64,000 nucleotides of DNA from Ammoniphilus sp. CFH 90114 (GCF_004123195.1 NZ_SDLI01000006.1:310001-374000); one strand, 5' to 3'; shown: positions 25,771 through 35,052, numbered from the stretch's first letter. Notes: a model not told the origin generated them from the sequence alone. Numbers and translations are program-made.

Positions 25771-26670
25771 TTATTTTAATCTTGAATCTAAGGCATCCCG
25801 CAATCCATCACCTAATAAATTGAAGCCTAACACGACCAACATAATGGCCATACCAGGGAATAGTGTCATCCACCATGCTTGGGTTAAGAATGCCTTACCG
25901 ACATAAACTAATGCACCCCATTCTGGGTTTGGCGGCTGTGCGCCAAGTCCAAGAAAACTTAAGGACGCAGCTGCTAAAATACTCACGCCGAACTCGAGCG
26001 TTGCTAGCACGACCACTGGAGAAGCGATATTAGGCAGAATGTGCTTAACGATAATCTTGCAATCTCTTACTCCTAATGCCACAGCGGAAGCAATGTATTC
26101 CTTCTCACGAACAGCCAGCACCGATCCTCTCACTACCCGTACAAAGGATGGAATAATTGCGATAGCGACAGCTAACATGGCATTTGTTAGCCCGACACCA
26201 AGGATAGCCACGATCACGATAGCCATAAGTAAGGATGGGAAAGACATAAGGATATCCATGAACTGCATAATATAGACATCAACTTTCCGATAATAGCCCG
26301 CGATCACACCTATAAGGATTCCGACACTCCCTGCAATTGAGACCGCAACAAGTCCCATAAGCAAAGAGACCCTTCCTCCATATAGAATGCGGGTGAATAT
26401 ATCTCTTCCGAATTCATCTGTACCCAACCAATGTTCAGAGCTAGGTGCCTGCAAACTATCCTCAAATCTCATTTCATTTACTGGATGGGTAGCAATATAA
26501 GGTGCAAATACCGAGATTACGATAAAAAATAAAAGAATGAAACCTCCAAACATGGCACTTTTGTTTCGTCTAAGTTTTTTCCATGCCATGTAAAAAAAAG
26601 ATTGCGATCTCGGTTCTACTTCCTCGGACATGATGACCGGTGAATCGTTTTCCAATTTTACGTGTGCCAT
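25771..26670 (-). CDS. dppC: Peptide ABC transporter permease DppC
   Basis: 299 residues, full length. Signature GTDEFGRDIFTRILYGGRV after the first membrane segment, permease loop KHILPNIASPVVV, and PPNPEWGALVY near the end. About 59 N-terminal residues are cytosolic arm plus helix, typical of DppC. The gene lies 107 nt after dppB, an unusually long gap for this operon, in which I see no other gene. Confidence 0.94.
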   Translation of the reverse strand: MAHVKLENDSPVIMSEEVEPRSQSFFYMAWKKLRRNKSAMFGGFILLFFIVISVFAPYIATHPVNEMRFEDSLQAPSSEHWLGTDEFGRDIFTRILYGGRVSLLMGLVAVSIAGSVGILIGVIAGYYRKVDVYIMQFMDILMSFPSLLMAIVIVAILGVGLTNAMLAVAIAIIPSFVRVVRGSVLAVREKEYIASAVALGVRDCKIIVKHILPNIASPVVVLATLEFGVSILAAASLSFLGLGAQPPNPEWGALVYVGKAFLTQAWWMTLFPGMAIMLVVLGFNLLGDGLRDALDSRLK

Positions 26671-26777
26671 GAAGGTGACCCTCCCCTCGGAACGTGTGAT
26701 GAGGGAGATAAGCTATCTGCCTTAGGGATTGTTTCTGTGTCCAGAGGTCAACAGCTTGTCTCCGTGAAGTGACATTG

Positions 26778-27698
26778 TTAGTCAAATTGGATTCGCGGAT
26801 CTAATTTGGTATAAAGAAGATCTACTATTAAATTCACGAGAATGAACATAAAAGCCATGAACAGGATTAACCCCTGTACCGTTGGAATGTCTCTAGTTGC
26901 AATGGAGGAAACAACAAGGCTGCCTATGCCAGGCAAAGCAAAAACCGTTTCGGTAACGACTGCTCCTGCCAATAAGTATCCGAATTGCATTCCTATCAAT
27001 GTAATGACGGGGATCAAAGCATTCTGCAAGCAGTGATGAAACACCAGTCGGTACAAATTTGCTCCTTTAGCCTGCGCTGTCCGAATGTAATCCTGCTTAA
27101 TCACTTCCAGCATACTAGAACGTGTCATCCTAGCAATGTTTCCGGCTGAACCTAGCCCAAGGGTAATCGATGGAAGTATGAGGGAGTAAAAACCGGTGTA
27201 CCCTGATATAGGAAAAACGCTCAAGTGATAAGAAAATATTAAAATTAAAAACAGAGCAATCCAAAAGCTAGGAGCAGATATACCAATCAGAGAAACTAGC
27301 ATGGCCAGTCGATCGAATATCGTGTTATGTTTAACTGCAGCAATCGTACCCATGAGAATCCCTACAAATGACCCGAATAAAACACTATAAATAGCCAGTT
27401 GCGCAGTTATCGGAATTCGATTCAGAATCTCTTCCATGACACTATATCCTGTAATATATGAGGTCCCAAAGTCTCCCTGCATCACTCCAGACATATAGCT
27501 TAAATATTGGATCGGTAAGGGCTTATCCAGCCCTAACCGACTTTCTAATTCTTTGACCATTTCTTCCGTTGCGAAGTCCCCTAGTATATAAGTTACAGGA
27601 TTGCCTGGAATTAAATGGACCATCATAAATACGATTAGAGAGACACCAATTAAGGTCATGACCATGGCGAGTAATCTCTTAAGGAAATAATTTGTCAC
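26778..27698 (-). CDS. dppB: Peptide ABC transporter permease DppB
   Basis: 306 residues with the DppB N-terminal helix, HLIPGNPVTYILGD, LGLDKPLPIQY, permease loop HCLQNALIPVITLIG and C-terminal ALPGIGSLVVSSI. Follows the binding-protein gene by 32 nt. Partner of the DppC encoded downstream; clearly a paralogue of the dppB at 753-1757. Confidence 0.94.
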   Translation of the reverse strand: MTNYFLKRLLAMVMTLIGVSLIVFMMVHLIPGNPVTYILGDFATEEMVKELESRLGLDKPLPIQYLSYMSGVMQGDFGTSYITGYSVMEEILNRIPITAQLAIYSVLFGSFVGILMGTIAAVKHNTIFDRLAMLVSLIGISAPSFWIALFLILIFSYHLSVFPISGYTGFYSLILPSITLGLGSAGNIARMTRSSMLEVIKQDYIRTAQAKGANLYRLVFHHCLQNALIPVITLIGMQFGYLLAGAVVTETVFALPGIGSLVVSSIATRDIPTVQGLILFMAFMFILVNLIVDLLYTKLDPRIQFD

Positions 27699-27730
27699 CG
27701 CAATCCCTCCTCAATCTGGCAACTAGTTGA

Positions 27731-29311
27731 TTACTGTCCTACTTCTACCTCTTTCCATTGAATGGCATTGGAGATCGGATGCATCTCAAACTTCTCGAGT
27801 CCTCGAGTGGCAGTAATGCTTTCCCTTACAAATAAAGGTACAAACGGAGTTTGCTCAAGCAGGAACTCTTGTGCTTCCTCATATAGCTTGAGGCGGGCTT
27901 TTGTGTCTGTTTCAACTCTAGCTCGCTGCAAGATATGATCCAATTCATCAACCTCATAGTGTAATCTAGTCGATCTTCCCTTACCGAATAATAGGAAGTA
28001 CATCACATCAGCGTCAAACCAGCCGTAGGTCCATAGAATCATCTGGTGTGCACCTTTTGGCGTTTGCTCAATAATTGCTGCAGATTCTTTAACCGCTATT
28101 TTGACTTCGATTCCAACTTCTTTTAACTGATTCTGAATAATCTGTGCTGCACGTTGCTTAGCCGGCTCGTTGGTGACCCATAAATCAACTGAGAAGGGCT
28201 TCCCATCTTTCATCACAATTCCGTTCGCATTCGTTTCACTCCAGCCTGCTTCAGCAAGCAGTTGTTTTGCTTTTTCGACGTTGTGAGCATATTTCTCTTT
28301 TGCTTTATCCTCAATTGTCTGACTATACCCAAATACTACACTAGGAAGCGGACCAAATACGGGTTTAGCTTCCCCTCTCATCGTTGTCTGAATGATCGGT
28401 TCACGGTCAACCGCCAATGCTATTGCTTGTCTTACCCTAACATCTTGGAATATCGGGAGTTTATTATTCCAGCCTAAATAATTGAGTACATAGTCTGGCA
28501 CCCGCTCGAGCGTGACTCCAGGTTCCTTCTCAAGTTCTTCCACATATTGAATGGGGACATTCAGCAAAACATTCACCGTCCCCTTCTTAAATTCCAATAA
28601 TCTCGTTTCATCATCTGGGATAAATCTGAAGGTCACCTTATCAAAGCCTGGTGCACCCTTCTCTCCCCAATCCGCTTTTTCATTTGGCTTATAAACCAAG
28701 GAATCTCCCCTCTTAATCTCAACTAACTCCAAAGGACCTGATGCGCTAGGATTTTTCTCAAATCCTTCTCCTTGTCTATCTAACACGGAAACATCCAAGG
28801 GAGCTAAAAACTCTGAGGTTGCATTACTGAAAAATGGGGCATAAGGCTCAGCCCATCGGATCTTGAAAGTATTTTCATCCACAACATCTATGCCCTCTAC
28901 CGTACCCAGATTAGAGTTAAAGGGAGAAATTGCCATCATTCGTTCAAAAGATTTTTTTACAGCTTCTGCATTAACTGGTTTTCCTGAGTGAAATTCCAGC
29001 CCTGTTTTTAATTTAAATGTACCTTCTTTACCATCTGAAGACATGCTGTATTCCTCTACTAAATTCGGCACGATATTTCCGTCTTTATCCCTTTTAAATA
29101 ACGTTTCATACAAGGGTTCAGTAGCATCTTCAATGGAAGAGGTCTTATGAACATCCACTGAATCTGGTTCTGTAACCATCGCAACGACAATCTCTCGATT
29201 CGAAGGACTATCTTTTGAATCTGTGGAAGTTTGATCCGTTGAACCGCATCCAGAAAGAACAACCGAGAAAAGTAAAGTCAAGACAATAGAGATGTTCGTT
29301 ATCTTCCTCAT
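27731..29311 (-). CDS. Peptide-binding lipoprotein (SBP_bac_5)
   Basis: 526 residues after choosing ATG 29311. A lipoprotein signal peptide ends in VLSGC, followed by the binding domain (IVVAMVTEPDSVDVHKTSS, then VRQAIALAVDREPI). GAGGGG lies 10 nt before this ATG; another at 29320 is too close to it. A longer open frame reaching 29527 overlaps the aminotransferase gene and is not used. It captures peptides for the DppBCDF importer of this operon. Ligand unknown, but D-amino-acid peptides are suggested by neighbours. Confidence 0.92.
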   Translation of the reverse strand: MRKITNISIVLTLLFSVVLSGCGSTDQTSTDSKDSPSNREIVVAMVTEPDSVDVHKTSSIEDATEPLYETLFKRDKDGNIVPNLVEEYSMSSDGKEGTFKLKTGLEFHSGKPVNAEAVKKSFERMMAISPFNSNLGTVEGIDVVDENTFKIRWAEPYAPFFSNATSEFLAPLDVSVLDRQGEGFEKNPSASGPLELVEIKRGDSLVYKPNEKADWGEKGAPGFDKVTFRFIPDDETRLLEFKKGTVNVLLNVPIQYVEELEKEPGVTLERVPDYVLNYLGWNNKLPIFQDVRVRQAIALAVDREPIIQTTMRGEAKPVFGPLPSVVFGYSQTIEDKAKEKYAHNVEKAKQLLAEAGWSETNANGIVMKDGKPFSVDLWVTNEPAKQRAAQIIQNQLKEVGIEVKIAVKESAAIIEQTPKGAHQMILWTYGWFDADVMYFLLFGKGRSTRLHYEVDELDHILQRARVETDTKARLKLYEEAQEFLLEQTPFVPLFVRESITATRGLEKFEMHPISNAIQWKEVEVGQ

Positions 29312-29360
29312 AAATTGCATACCCCTCTTCCGTTTTATTTGAATATTCGGTATATTTAAG

Positions 29361-30254
29361 TTACAAGATAACCCTGTTTTGTCTATTCTTTGTTCCCTTA
29401 TACAATACCTGGTAAGCCGTATAGAGTCTTTGAGTGATCGAACCTGGCTTACCATCTCCGATAGTTTGACCATCAACAGAACAAATGGGCAACAGTTCTG
29501 TAGTTGTACTTGTAATAAAGATTTCATCGCTATCCATAAAAAATTCTGTCGTCATTTCCTTTTCTTCCAATGCGATGCCTAATTCTTTGCACAAGCCAAT
29601 AACTGCCTGACGGGTTATCCCTGACAAAATCTTTTTACTTAGGGGCGTCGTGTAGACTACTTGACCTTTCACTACAAATACGTTGCTACTAGAACCTTCA
29701 GTAATCAGCCCATCCCTGATAAAAACAGCTTCATAATGTCCAGCAGAGTAAGCGGCTTGTTTTGCTAAGACATTAGGCAGTAGATTTAGTGATTTAATAT
29801 AACAGTTAGCCCAACGTTCATCATCCATTAAAGTTACAGAAGCGCCATTTCTTCTAAGTTCTTCTGAGACTAGTCTCACAGGCCGAATCGTCATACTGAG
29901 GGAAGCGGGGCATTGAGGAAAATGATGTTGCCTAGGGGATATCCCCCGTGTGACCTGAATGTAAACCTCTGCATCGGTCAATCCAGAAATCTCTATTCCC
30001 TGGTTAATGATTTCTTTAAGCTGGTCTAGTGATTGATTGGGTTCAATTTGAACGGCTTCAGCGCTGCGCATTAGGCGCTCTAGGTGTTCATCTGCCATGA
30101 ATGGCATCGAGTTATAGACTCGAATCACTTCATATACGCCATCGCCAAATTGGTGTCCTCTCTCATCAATTGGAATAACTTCTTCTTCAATAGAAATAAA
30201 TCTACCGTTGATAAAACCTATACTAATTTTAAATACCCCCTGTCTATTTATCAT
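29361..30254 (-). CDS. dat: D-amino acid aminotransferase
   Basis: Class IV PLP aminotransferase of the D-alanine transaminase type. Motifs: DERGHQFGDGVYEVIRVY, TRGISPRQHHFP, Schiff-base Lys K154 in CYIKSLNLL, and TEGSSSNVF. It interconverts D-Ala and D-Glu with their keto acids. First gene of the dat-SBP-dppB-dppC-hydrolase-dppD-dppF operon, divergent from a LysR regulator. The start is uncertain: ATG 30254 has no good ribosome site, while GGGGG stands just inside the frame at about residue 6, so a non-AUG start near residue 10 is possible; relatives begin near IGFINGRF. Confidence 0.9.
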   Translation of the reverse strand: MINRQGVFKISIGFINGRFISIEEEVIPIDERGHQFGDGVYEVIRVYNSMPFMADEHLERLMRSAEAVQIEPNQSLDQLKEIINQGIEISGLTDAEVYIQVTRGISPRQHHFPQCPASLSMTIRPVRLVSEELRRNGASVTLMDDERWANCYIKSLNLLPNVLAKQAAYSAGHYEAVFIRDGLITEGSSSNVFVVKGQVVYTTPLSKKILSGITRQAVIGLCKELGIALEEKEMTTEFFMDSDEIFITSTTTELLPICSVDGQTIGDGKPGSITQRLYTAYQVLYKGTKNRQNRVIL

Positions 30255-30315
30255 TTACAGCTACAAGTTTAGGGAAATTTATGTTATTATTAATAAAATC
30301 TTAATATTAAAATTA

Positions 30316-30326
30316 TTGATAATCAA
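30316..30326. promoter_or_regulatory. Candidate LysR operator in the dat-lysR divergent region
   Basis: TTGAT-A-ATCAA palindrome of the T-N11-A kind in an otherwise AT-rich 135-bp intergenic region between the divergent genes. Confidence 0.4.
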
Positions 30327-30389
30327 ATAGCAATTCTTTATATATGTATAAAAAATATCTATACGGGTATTGGGGAGGGCACGTGTGAA

Positions 30390-31292
30390 ATGAATTTTGA
30401 ACAACTTGAGGCTTTTATCTATGTAGCCGAAACAAGAAGTTTCAGTAAAGCGGGAGACATCCTCTTCTTATCCCAGCCCTCAGTAAGCTCAAGGGTAAAA
30501 TCACTTGAGGATCAGATGGGTTGTTCCTTATTTAATCGTTCTTCACAAGGGATTTCGTTAACTATTGCTGGAGAGACATTCCTGCCGTATGCTCAAAAAT
30601 TATTACAATATCAACAAGAAGGAATGCTATCCGTTGACAACGTAAAAAACCACTATAAGGGTGAATTGTCTTTTTCTAGTGTATTAATAGCTGCGAACTA
30701 TATTATTCCCGATATTATTCATCAGTTCCATTATCTTTACCCACAAATCAAAACGACCATTCATACAGGTCACTCCAAGGATATACTAAACATGGTTCTT
30801 GAACGCCAAGTACCGCTAGGCATCGCACGTTCCATTAGTCATCCTCTTATTGAGTCCATGCATTTAATAGATGACGAAATGATTCTTGTCGTTTACCCGC
30901 AGCACCACTACTCTAGCAGAGACACCATATCCATTGAAGAAGTTGCAACTGAGCCGCTTATTTTATTTAACCGTGGCTCCCTCGATTGGACGCTGATCCA
31001 TAGTGCCTTTAAACGTTTAGCTATCAAGCCGAATGTCATTATGGAGGTAGATAGCATTGAAGTAGCAAAGAAGGTAGTCAGTAAGAAAACAGGGATCGCT
31101 ATCCTTCCCAAATTTGCTGTAGAAGAGGAGCTAAAGTCAAATGAACTTCGCGAGGTAGTAATCTCAAACATTCCTAAAATCAACCGTCCGTTTGAACTCA
31201 TCTATTTAAAAGAATCAACCTTCGATGAAAATACAAAACTGTTTAAGGAATTTTTAATTAAAGCAATAAAAGAAGGAAAACGCAGCAAATAA
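30390..31292 (+). CDS. LysR family transcriptional regulator
   Basis: 300 residues. N-terminal winged helix-turn-helix (MNFEQLEAFIYVAETRSFSK, SQPSVSSRVKSLE), linker helix, then the two-lobed co-inducer domain. GGAGGG lies about 11 nt before the ATG. Divergent from dat and the peptide-importer operon, so the likely target is that operon, with a peptide or D-amino acid as possible signal (inferred). A weak 6-bp hairpin after the stop (around 31305) may end transcription. Confidence 0.92.
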   Translation: MNFEQLEAFIYVAETRSFSKAGDILFLSQPSVSSRVKSLEDQMGCSLFNRSSQGISLTIAGETFLPYAQKLLQYQQEGMLSVDNVKNHYKGELSFSSVLIAANYIIPDIIHQFHYLYPQIKTTIHTGHSKDILNMVLERQVPLGIARSISHPLIESMHLIDDEMILVVYPQHHYSSRDTISIEEVATEPLILFNRGSLDWTLIHSAFKRLAIKPNVIMEVDSIEVAKKVVSKKTGIAILPKFAVEEELKSNELREVVISNIPKINRPFELIYLKESTFDENTKLFKEFLIKAIKEGKRSK

Positions 31293-31324
31293 AAAACAAT
31301 GAAGGATGAAGATCCTTTATCCCA

Positions 31325-31975
31325 CTAACAGACGACCGGAAACGGGTGATAAGGTGGACAAGCTTGATATTCCCACTTCGCCTCTCCACGGCTCCAATTC
31401 CAAACACCAAGTGCTGCTCCACATGAATCAAGAGTGTGGGATTCTAGTGCCACTTCTTGTGGCACATCATAAACTTTCCATATTGGGAAATGAGTTAAGA
31501 TGCTACTCCTATCCTCAAAATCGGTTTTATAATTTAAAACAACATCAATCTTGTCCGTCATTCGCATTCCAAACACGGCTCCTGGATGAACTTCCGCGAT
31601 TCGGATCCTATTCCTTGTAGGTAAGGATAACAACGTTCTTGTGAGTGTAACACCTCTTAACGTTAAGTACACCATCTTTGTAAAGGTAGGTGGCATAATC
31701 GAACTTTTTCTCATACCTACATCGCCTATTGCTATCTGAAGCTCGCGGTCTTGTGCACGAAGACCCCCTCCATCTTGATAAGAAAGCGGAGCATCTAATC
31801 CAATGTAAAGGGTTTGTTCAGCACTAAGCTCTGTTATGATACGAATGATTTGATCATCGGAGACCTTTTTCCATTGTTGTTCAAAGTACAAACCCTCTTC
31901 ACTCTCTCTAAAAATTGTCATCACGGTATCCTGATGATTAGCCGGTCCTGCTAAATCAATTCCTATTACCCTCAT
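31325..31975 (-). CDS. DUF429 family protein (RNase H-like fold)
   Basis: 216 residues. Conserved DUF429 positions: GIDLAGP at the start, IGLDAPLSY, AEVHPGAVF, and HTLDSCGAALGVW near the end, whose acidic residues form the presumed active site of this predicted nuclease family. No signal peptide; single gene. Biochemical role unproven. Confidence 0.8.
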   Translation of the reverse strand: MRVIGIDLAGPANHQDTVMTIFRESEEGLYFEQQWKKVSDDQIIRIITELSAEQTLYIGLDAPLSYQDGGGLRAQDRELQIAIGDVGMRKSSIMPPTFTKMVYLTLRGVTLTRTLLSLPTRNRIRIAEVHPGAVFGMRMTDKIDVVLNYKTDFEDRSSILTHFPIWKVYDVPQEVALESHTLDSCGAALGVWNWSRGEAKWEYQACPPYHPFPVVC

Positions 31976-32111
31976 ACAATAACTCCTTTTTTTAACTTTT
32001 GTTTAGCAATTGTTATTACAAAGAAGGCTAAAGCCCATTTTGCTCACATAGATCCATCAGACATAATACGATGTATTGTTTCTTAAACAAATACCCAGAG
32101 GAGGAATCGTG

Positions 32112-32501
32112 TTGAACGATCATTTTAATCGACAAGTCCCTACAAACCCATGGCAGATGCCTGGATTTCCGGGTTGGGGGCAACAACCTGGTGTCCCCGG
32201 AGCAGGACAACAACCCGGAATCCCTAATTGGGGGCAACAACCTGGAATGACCGGATGGGGGCAACAACCCGGAATGCCTGGGTGGGGGCAACAGCCTGGA
32301 ATGACCGGGTGGGGGCAACAACCTGGGATGACAGGATGGGGGCAACAACCCGGAATGCCTGGATGGGGGCAACAACCCGGGATGCCTGGATGGGGGCAGC
32401 AACTCGGGATGCCTGGATGGGGACAACAACCCGGGATGCCTGGATGGGGACAGTTACCCGGTACCCCAAGAACTGATTACTTAGATGAAGAAGAATATTA
32501 A
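32112..32501 (+). CDS. Low-complexity protein with eleven GWGQQPGMP repeats
   Basis: 129 residues: short N-terminus ([20 protein letters not shown]), eleven tandem 9-residue units with consensus GWGQQPGMP, and an acidic tail YLDEEEY. AGGAGG lies 7 nt before TTG 32112 (or 4 nt before GTG 32109). The 27-bp DNA repeat keeps other frames open on both strands, but only this frame has a ribosome site, a non-repeat head and a charged tail. No signal peptide. The composition (Gly, Gln, Pro, Trp) suits a structural, perhaps spore-surface protein; this is a guess. Confidence 0.7.
   Translation: MNDHFNRQVPTNPWQMPGFPGWGQQPGVPGAGQQPGIPNWGQQPGMTGWGQQPGMPGWGQQPGMTGWGQQPGMTGWGQQPGMPGWGQQPGMPGWGQQLGMPGWGQQPGMPGWGQLPGTPRTDYLDEEEY
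32172..32468. repeat. 27-bp tandem repeat, 11 units
   Basis: Eleven head-to-tail 27-bp units coding for GWGQQPGMP; outer units diverge ([18 protein letters not shown]) while central ones are nearly identical, the usual picture of slippage-driven expansion. Copy number is likely variable between strains. Confidence 0.95.
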
Positions 32502-32535
32502 TTTATATAATAATAGCCGCACATTACCCGGCTAC

Positions 32536-32720
32536 ATAGGCGGAGAAATTCCGCCTATTTCTAATTTTGTGCTAAAAACGAACCAAATAAGCGGATGTAA
32601 TTCCGCTATATGTACAAAAGCTCCTAAATTGAGGGCATCAACAGCAAATAGCGGAAAAGATTCCCGCTATCAGAATGATTTCTATGGCTTTCTTAAAAAT
32701 AAGCGGAAATTCTCCGCTTA
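32536..32720. repeat. Cluster of AATAAGCGGA hairpin repeats (copy set 2)
   Basis: Four hairpins: 32536-32558 (variant ATAGGCGGA/TCCGCCTAT), 32586-32610, 32648-32670, 32700-32720. The spacer CTCCTAAATTGAGGGCAT between the second and third matches the spacer of the cluster at 18990-19180, as does the order of hairpins. No gene in 32502-32744. Confidence 0.85.
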
Positions 32721-32744
32721 ACGCCTATTCTAACCGAGTCTAGT

Positions 32745-33713
32745 CTATCCATTAAGTTCCACTCGTTCCTGATCTCTTCGATCTAACTCCTTCTTAGGAA
32801 CACCTCTTCGGTTTACCATCCAAACCCCCAAAAGCATAAACCCAGAGCCTATAAATTGTATAGGTTGAAACCACTCATCTAATATAATTGCGGACAATAG
32901 AAGGCCAAATATGGGTACCAAATTCATAAACATGACAGCACGTGAAGGGCCTATTCCTTTCACTCCAACATAGTAGAACCAACTGGCCAACACGGTTGGA
33001 AATATACCAAGATATATTTGGTATAACCAAAAATCATTTCCATAACTCCCCCACTCTATCGTAACCATATCAGGTAATGCAATCAGTCCTAAGACAAGAG
33101 TTCCAAATAACATGGAGTATGCTGACAATAATAATGGATCTACTTTTCCCAAAATCTTTTTACTCATCAAGGTGTACACGGCCCAACAGAATGCACCTGC
33201 AAGAAATAACAGATCACCGATCATGCGGTCGCTCATTCCGCTTTCATATGTAGATACTGCTAAAAAGAAAAAGAACGCACCGACAAGACTGCTTGTTAAT
33301 CCAAGTGACCTTTGCCAGCCTAATCTTTCATTTAAAAAAACTGCAGCCAGTAATACGGTGATGACTGGGCTAAGTGTAGGAATGATCACACTTCCGTCTG
33401 AAGCTTTAGTAAAAGCGAGTGCACCAAAGAACAGTAGATTATAAATGGCTACCCCAATTACGCCTAAATTGAAAGTACCCCACCAGCTTCCACGTGGAAC
33501 TAACCGAACTTGAGGATTTCTTAGACGCAAACCAAACAAAAGAATGAAGCAAAAGACAGTACCAAAAGCAAAACGTAGAAAAGCAGCAACCTGTACCTGA
33601 ACAGCTCCAACAGAAATTTTTGAAACAACAAAAGCACTTCCCCAAAAAACCATAGTGATAACGAGTAATAGATAAATCAGTAAAGGTGACCGCATTTGAG
33701 ATTCGCCTTCCAT
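32745..33713 (-). CDS. EamA/DMT superfamily transporter
   Basis: 322 residues, ten membrane segments in two EamA repeats (first repeat begins LLLVITMVFWGSAFVVSKISV, second DLLFLAGAFCWAVYTLMSKKI). Drug/metabolite-type exporter of unknown substrate. ATG 33713 has GAGGAGG 9 nt upstream; the in-frame ATG 33737 precedes that site. Monocistronic. Confidence 0.88.
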   Translation of the reverse strand: MEGESQMRSPLLIYLLLVITMVFWGSAFVVSKISVGAVQVQVAAFLRFAFGTVFCFILLFGLRLRNPQVRLVPRGSWWGTFNLGVIGVAIYNLLFFGALAFTKASDGSVIIPTLSPVITVLLAAVFLNERLGWQRSLGLTSSLVGAFFFFLAVSTYESGMSDRMIGDLLFLAGAFCWAVYTLMSKKILGKVDPLLLSAYSMLFGTLVLGLIALPDMVTIEWGSYGNDFWLYQIYLGIFPTVLASWFYYVGVKGIGPSRAVMFMNLVPIFGLLLSAIILDEWFQPIQFIGSGFMLLGVWMVNRRGVPKKELDRRDQERVELNG

Positions 33714-33931
33714 CTTCCTTAACCTCCTCTTATGCACGAATCTTCAACTAAATAATACATCTGTAACTTGTAATATATCGCATATTGATAAAATATGGAA
33801 GAAAATTGTGAGGAACGTTATTCTTCCTTATTTGACCCAGCGATTTTTTTGTCTTCACCTCTTAAGAAGTGGGAAATTTCATACAGCTAAGAGGATCTAT
33901 TTATCTCTAGTAAATCCATTCATAAAAAGCT

Positions 33932-33964
33932 AAAGACCGCATGCAAAATAATGCAGCGGTCTTT
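33932..33964 (-). terminator. Terminator of the orphan binding-protein gene
   Basis: 9-bp stem (arms 33932-33940 and 33956-33964) extended by an inner ATGCA/TGCA pairing, starting 5 nt after the stop on the minus strand; tail only moderately T-rich. Confidence 0.7.
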
Positions 33965-33969
33965 CTTGT

Positions 33970-34971
33970 TTATTCTATAATCTCGTCAGCTTGCTTCAAC
34001 AGCTCATCAGGCAATACAATGCCAAAGCGTTCTGCAGCTTGTTTGTTGATATAAAGCTTCAAGTTTTTCTGTGTCTCCACAGGCATTTCTCCAGGCTGGC
34101 CTTGACCGGATAGAACCTTCAACGCCATCTCCCCTGTTTGTCTGCCTAATTCATAATAGTCAATTCCATAAGTGATCAGGGCCCCTTTCTTCACGGCTTC
34201 TGATTCACCTGCAATAACGGGAAGCTTCTCCTTCTCTGCCAGCATAAAGATGGTGTCTAATGCAGAATATACCGTGTTATCTGTTCCGATATAAAAAGCA
34301 TCAATGTCTCCAAGAGACTCGGCTGCTTGCTTGACCTCTGAACTGTTTGTAACTGCACGCTCGATGAGCTCTAACCCTAATTCAGGAGCGATTTTTTTCG
34401 CCAAGTCAATCTGTATAACCGAGTTGGCCTCCCCAGAATTATATAAAACGCCTACCTTCTTTGCATCAGGTTTTACTGCCTTAATTAGTTCTAGCTGTTC
34501 CCGAATCGGGTTCATATCCGACGTTCCTGTAATATTTGCCCCTGGTCGATCCATATCAGAAACAATTTTGGCTGATAATGGATCTGTAACCGCTGTAAAT
34601 ACGATAGGGATGTCCTTCACCGTCTGAGCGACAGCTTGTGTTGTTGGAGTGGCAATAGAAAACACTAAGTTCGGTCTGTCACTTGAAAACTTTTGTCCAA
34701 TAGCGATAGCTGTATTCATATCTCCTTGAGCGTTTTGAAAATCGTAGGTGACTTTAGTGCCTTCTTCGTACCCGTTTTCGTTTAGATAATCAATGAACCC
34801 ATTCTTCGCTGCATCAAGGGCGGGATGTTCTACAATTTGAGAAATCCCAATTCGAATAGATTCTTCCGACGATGATGCTGCACTTTGTTCTTCCGTTCCT
34901 CCACAACCGGTTAGTAAAACCATTGCAGCCAAACTACTGATTAAAAATGATTCCCTCAAAAATCTCCTCAT
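33970..34971 (-). CDS. Orphan ABC substrate-binding lipoprotein (ABC_sub_bind/TrpX-like)
   Basis: 333 residues. Lipoprotein signal ending LLTGC, then the two-lobed fold of the PF04392 family (IRIGISQIVEHPALDAAKNG, ATPTTQAVAQ, FTAVTDPLSAKIV, GTSDMNPI, YNSGEANS). Such proteins normally precede permease and ATPase genes of an aromatic-amino-acid-type importer, but here the terminator follows at once and the next gene is unrelated, so partners must be elsewhere or absent. No T-box was seen upstream. Divergent from a hydroxyacid dehydrogenase gene with a shared operator-like palindrome. Confidence 0.85.
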   Translation of the reverse strand: MRRFLRESFLISSLAAMVLLTGCGGTEEQSAASSSEESIRIGISQIVEHPALDAAKNGFIDYLNENGYEEGTKVTYDFQNAQGDMNTAIAIGQKFSSDRPNLVFSIATPTTQAVAQTVKDIPIVFTAVTDPLSAKIVSDMDRPGANITGTSDMNPIREQLELIKAVKPDAKKVGVLYNSGEANSVIQIDLAKKIAPELGLELIERAVTNSSEVKQAAESLGDIDAFYIGTDNTVYSALDTIFMLAEKEKLPVIAGESEAVKKGALITYGIDYYELGRQTGEMALKVLSGQGQPGEMPVETQKNLKLYINKQAAERFGIVLPDELLKQADEIIE

Positions 34972-35052
34972 AACCCCTATCCTCTCTTGGGATCTAGACG
35001 TACATGTAACGCCTTTTCCTCTTTTTTCAAAAGATTATAAAGTGAAAAAAGA

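Noticed and set aside
26570-26785. Minus-strand 71-codon frame over the dppB-dppC junction
   Set aside because: It lies across the start of dppC in another frame and resembles no protein.
29312-29527. N-terminal extension of the second peptide-binding protein
   Set aside because: It overlaps the aminotransferase gene and precedes a proper lipoprotein signal peptide with its own ribosome site.
32172-32468. Repeat array as a CRISPR
   Set aside because: Units are contiguous and coding, with no unique spacers and no cas genes.
32028-32476. Other long open frames over the 27-bp repeat, on both strands
   Set aside because: They arise because the unit length is a multiple of three; none has a ribosome site or a non-repeat end as convincing as the chosen frame.
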